From assembly GCA_963575745.1 (NCBI GenBank), contig CAUYUJ010021051.1, positions 17,501 through 81,500 of the forward strand: a stretch of DNA of 64,000 nt, given 5' to 3'. The stretch is from Prorocentrum cordatum (taxonomy: Eukaryota > Sar > Dinophyceae > Prorocentrales > Prorocentraceae). Below are positions 61,755 to 64,000 of this stretch, piece after piece. Both the position numbers and the translations under genes were made by a program. Each line of letters starts with the position of its first letter. Position 1 is the stretch's first letter. The notes below the pieces were generated by a model that worked only from the letters and a program-made list of their open reading frames with translations, was not told where the DNA came from and searched no databases.

Positions 61755-64000
61755 ATGGGTAAGCGCGCAGTCACGCGCACGCCACCAGCTGCGTCGCCAC
61801 CCCGACGCAAGCCAGCATCCGATCGTGTCGCCCGGAGTGCAGTGCGTGCAGCTGCACACGTTGTGGCGCCTGCGCGGGGCTCACCTGTTGGTCCGCCGAC
61901 CGCGTCAGCGCAGGGGGTCGGCGCACCAGGCGTCGCGGACGCTGTGCTTCTGGGATCGCCTGCTGCGCATGCCGACGCCGCCGCGCAGGCATGCATCGGT
62001 AAAGCCACAGCCGTCCTCGAGGCCGCTTCGCAGGCCGCTGCAGTCGCCGAGCCTGGTGCCGCTGCCGCGGCGGATGCTGACGCCGCACGCCCTGCCGGCG
62101 GCGCCGCCGCCGTCGGCGACCTGTCGCCATCCGAGACGGCCGCTGGCGAGGCTGGCGATGATGCCCCCGCTGACGGTGCGCCCCACCCTCGCGTGGCGCT
62201 CAGCGCGGACATGCTGGCGCAGATTCAACTTAACCGAGATGCCGCTCGTGCACGACGCGCGGCGCGCGCTGCACAGGCGCCTCCCGGTGACGCCGTGCCA
62301 CTAGCAGGCGCGGCACCCGCGCTCACAGGACCGCCCCTGCCACCACCTGCCGCCGCCGCCCCAGGTGCTGCATCGACCGACGCAGGCGCCGACGCACCTC
62401 CGCCGTCATGTCAGCCCGTGCCAGTGCCAGCACCTCCCGCCGACGCCGCGGAGGCTTCAGGCCCACCGTCGCGCCATGACGCCGACGCGGACACTGCCCC
62501 CGTGCTCACCCCGACATGCGCGCCTCCTGCGCCTGACGCTACCACAGCGTCTGCTCCGCCATGCCCGCAGGCCACCCCGCCCGCGCGCGCGTCGGGCGGC
62601 GAACCGCTGGATGTACCACCAGAGCCAGTACCATCAGCGGTAGCTGTGCCACCGTCGCCACATCCACAGGACGGGCTGCCAGAGTCGGCTGCAGCGGCGC
62701 CGTCCCCTCCCCTGCCGTCGACGGAGCCCGTGGCGCTGACAGCCGCGTCAGCGCCGCCCACGCCATCGCAGCGACCTGCAGTGCCGTCGCCGCGGGGCTC
62801 GCCTGCACCAGCGTCGCCATGCGATCAGGCGCCGCACCTTCAGCCAGCACCGCCAGGCTCGCCCGCCCCCGCCACTGGCACGCTCAAGGACGGCGCCCCC
62901 CCGTCGCCACGCGCGCAGTCACCAGACTACTCTGCGCTGGCGGCGCTGGAGTTATCGCCATCTGCGCGCAGTGTCCGCATGCCGTCGCCGGATTCGCCTG
63001 GTGCGGCCTCGCCCCAGGCCGCGTCGCCCGCCCGTGACGGCGGCGGCGTGCCCGCCGCGGTCGCGGCGTCGGCACTGCCACTCATGGCGGTGAAAGAAGA
63101 ACCCACCGACGCAGAGGGGAACCTTCAGAACATGCCCTTGGTGCGTGCACTTGCGCCTGGCTTGAGCGCCGACGATGCTGCTCTCTACGGCGAGCTGTTC
63201 GAGGGTCACGCTGACGCAGGTGATGACGGTGCAGATGCTGGCGCCGCACCCATCGGCAGGAGCGACTCCCAGTCCACAGTGGTGTCGGCTGTCTGGACGC
63301 CCGCTGATCAATGCGCAGTGCCCGTCCCCCCGACGCCGCCACTGTCAGCCAGAGCCCCCCTGCAGCTACACGATGGAGCGTGGGTCAAGCCCGTCGTCAG
63401 GGATATCGATGACATGTTCAGCTGGCCAGTCGACGCCATCCGGGCGCTGGCGGTGAAGTGTGGCGATGGCGCGTTGGCCGACCTCGCTCGAGCGTTCGCG
63501 TCTACCACCTACACCACTGCATTCTCTGGTATCGATGCCCCGGGGACATCAATAGCTGTGCTCGCGGTTGCACTGGGCGAGTTCCTTGGTAAACATATTC
63601 CGCCAATGCGCCACCTCACAGCGACAGAGATATCAGCAGACGCTGTCGCTGAGCTCATGTCATCACCGTGTCATCGGCCTGAGCACATGTACGGCGACAT
63701 CATGACCTTCTGGTTGCCCGACGTTGCCGCGTCCATCAACGCCCTGCTCGCCAAGGGACATGCCGTGACGCTGGATCATCTTCGGCCGCTTCTGAATCGC
63801 CATGCTGCTGTCCGTGAGTATGCGTCATGCTCGCGGTGTCGGGCGCACTGTGCGCACCCCCGCGGGAAGGTCCACTGGGCTGGGACGCCGTGTCCAGATT
63901 GGGCACCGATCGGCACCAACGAGCGTGACGCAGGTCAGTCGTCCTGCTTGCTCATGGTATGGGCACTATTGCGGCGACGCATGCAAGAGGCCATCATCGC
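61755..64000 (+). CDS. C5-cytosine DNA methyltransferase, N-terminal and catalytic half (3' end outside window)
   Basis: An uninterrupted frame runs from ATG 61755 to the window end (748 codons); an in-frame TAG at 61749 supports the start. Residues 1-450 are Ala/Pro-rich and disordered, with a MAVKEEPTD element. The methyltransferase fold begins near residue 550. Motif I is FSGIDAPG (F590-S-G592). The motif II acidic residue is probably E625 in HLTATEISADAV. Motif III is GDI (D648). Motif IV is T-P-C-P-D-W with catalytic Cys713. Between motifs III and IV lies a Cys-rich insertion C-SRC-RAHC (residues 692-699) that could bind zinc. No intron is apparent in 2.2 kb, and the relict spliced leader upstream indicates origin from a trans-spliced mRNA. 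It would methylate DNA at C5 of cytosine. Motifs VI-X are not in the window. Confidence 0.85.
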   Translation, partial: MGKRAVTRTPPAASPPRRKPASDRVARSAVRAAAHVVAPARGSPVGPPTASAQGVGAPGVADAVLLGSPAAHADAAAQACIGKATAVLEAASQAAAVAEPGAAAAADADAARPAGGAAAVGDLSPSETAAGEAGDDAPADGAPHPRVALSADMLAQIQLNRDAARARRAARAAQAPPGDAVPLAGAAPALTGPPLPPPAAAAPGAASTDAGADAPPPSCQPVPVPAPPADAAEASGPPSRHDADADTAPVLTPTCAPPAPDATTASAPPCPQATPPARASGGEPLDVPPEPVPSAVAVPPSPHPQDGLPESAAAAPSPPLPSTEPVALTAASAPPTPSQRPAVPSPRGSPAPASPCDQAPHLQPAPPGSPAPATGTLKDGAPPSPRAQSPDYSALAALELSPSARSVRMPSPDSPGAASPQAASPARDGGGVPAAVAASALPLMAVKEEPTDAEGNLQNMPLVRALAPGLSADDAALYGELFEGHADAGDDGADAGAAPIGRSDSQSTVVSAVWTPADQCAVPVPPTPPLSARAPLQLHDGAWVKPVVRDIDDMFSWPVDAIRALAVKCGDGALADLARAFASTTYTTAFSGIDAPGTSIAVLAVALGEFLGKHIPPMRHLTATEISADAVAELMSSPCHRPEHMYGDIMTFWLPDVAASINALLAKGHAVTLDHLRPLLNRHAAVREYASCSRCRAHCAHPRGKVHWAGTPCPDWAPIGTNERDAGQSSCLLMVWALLRRRMQEAII

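Noticed and set aside
1-64000. CRISPR array, prokaryotic operon or phage/virus region
   Set aside because: Repeat arrays are contiguous or irregular without unique spacers of constant length, there are no ribosome-binding sites or operon-like gene packing, and no virus hallmark protein was recognised.

Overview
The window looks like nuclear DNA of a core dinoflagellate. The evidence is: very high GC with long mono-, di- and trinucleotide runs; mostly non-coding, repeat-packed sequence; spliced genes whose introns are flanked by short direct repeats or start with GC as well as GT; lineage-typical protein motifs (C-x2-C-G zinc-ribbon-like domains, a Lys/Ala-rich tail followed by a C-x2-C-R motif); LINE-type retroelement remains of a dinoflagellate style; and sequences resembling the dinoflagellate trans-spliced leader (DinoSL) just upstream of start codons. 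No prokaryotic gene organisation, rRNA, convincing tRNA or CRISPR array was seen. A Prorocentrum-like, introner-rich species is possible, but this is only inference.

Layout. 0-0.7 kb: the last part of a C5-DNA methyltransferase gene. 2.0-4.0 kb: a spliced gene of unknown function. 4.6-5.7 kb: an intronless coiled-coil/acidic ORF. 6-12 kb: decayed coding segments and a duplicated non-coding element. 12-18.5 kb: mostly microsatellites and minisatellites. 18.4-21.3 kb: a decayed minus-strand block that ends in a genomic poly(A)/poly(T) tract. 22.2-22.9 kb: a LINE ORF1-like fragment. 23.7-26.0 kb: two tandem-repeat arrays. 26.6-33 kb: decayed LINE pieces (endonuclease, linker, post-RT-like and ORF1-like segments, with a duplicated ORF1-end junction). 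34-36.2 kb: a minus-strand spliced gene encoding a C-x2-C-G domain. 36.7-49.2 kb: a succession of minisatellites with a few broken ORFs.

The most gene-like part is 49.3-64 kb. A DinoSL-like sequence at 49325 precedes a multi-exon gene (49366 to about 58763, perhaps 59589). Its exons encode a large transposon-like protein of a type I associate with dinoflagellate genomes, including a PHD/RING-like C-x2-C...C-x2-C-x4-H-x2-C module and a C-terminal C-x2-C-G module. Several of its introns can be placed to the base because reading phase, splice signals and direct repeats agree. The gene runs directly into a roughly 2 kb array of about 60 copies of a 31-34 bp unit (59584-61615). After the array, a well-preserved relict spliced leader (61701-61719) sits 36 bp upstream of the ATG of a second DNA methyltransferase (61755 to beyond the window), which carries motifs I-IV including the catalytic Pro-Cys.

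Taken together, the window looks like a retroelement/transposon neighbourhood in which cytosine methyltransferases, TE-like spliced genes and retroposed mRNAs have accumulated. All functional calls rest on motif reading by eye; exon borders are given exactly only where phase and splice signals agree.
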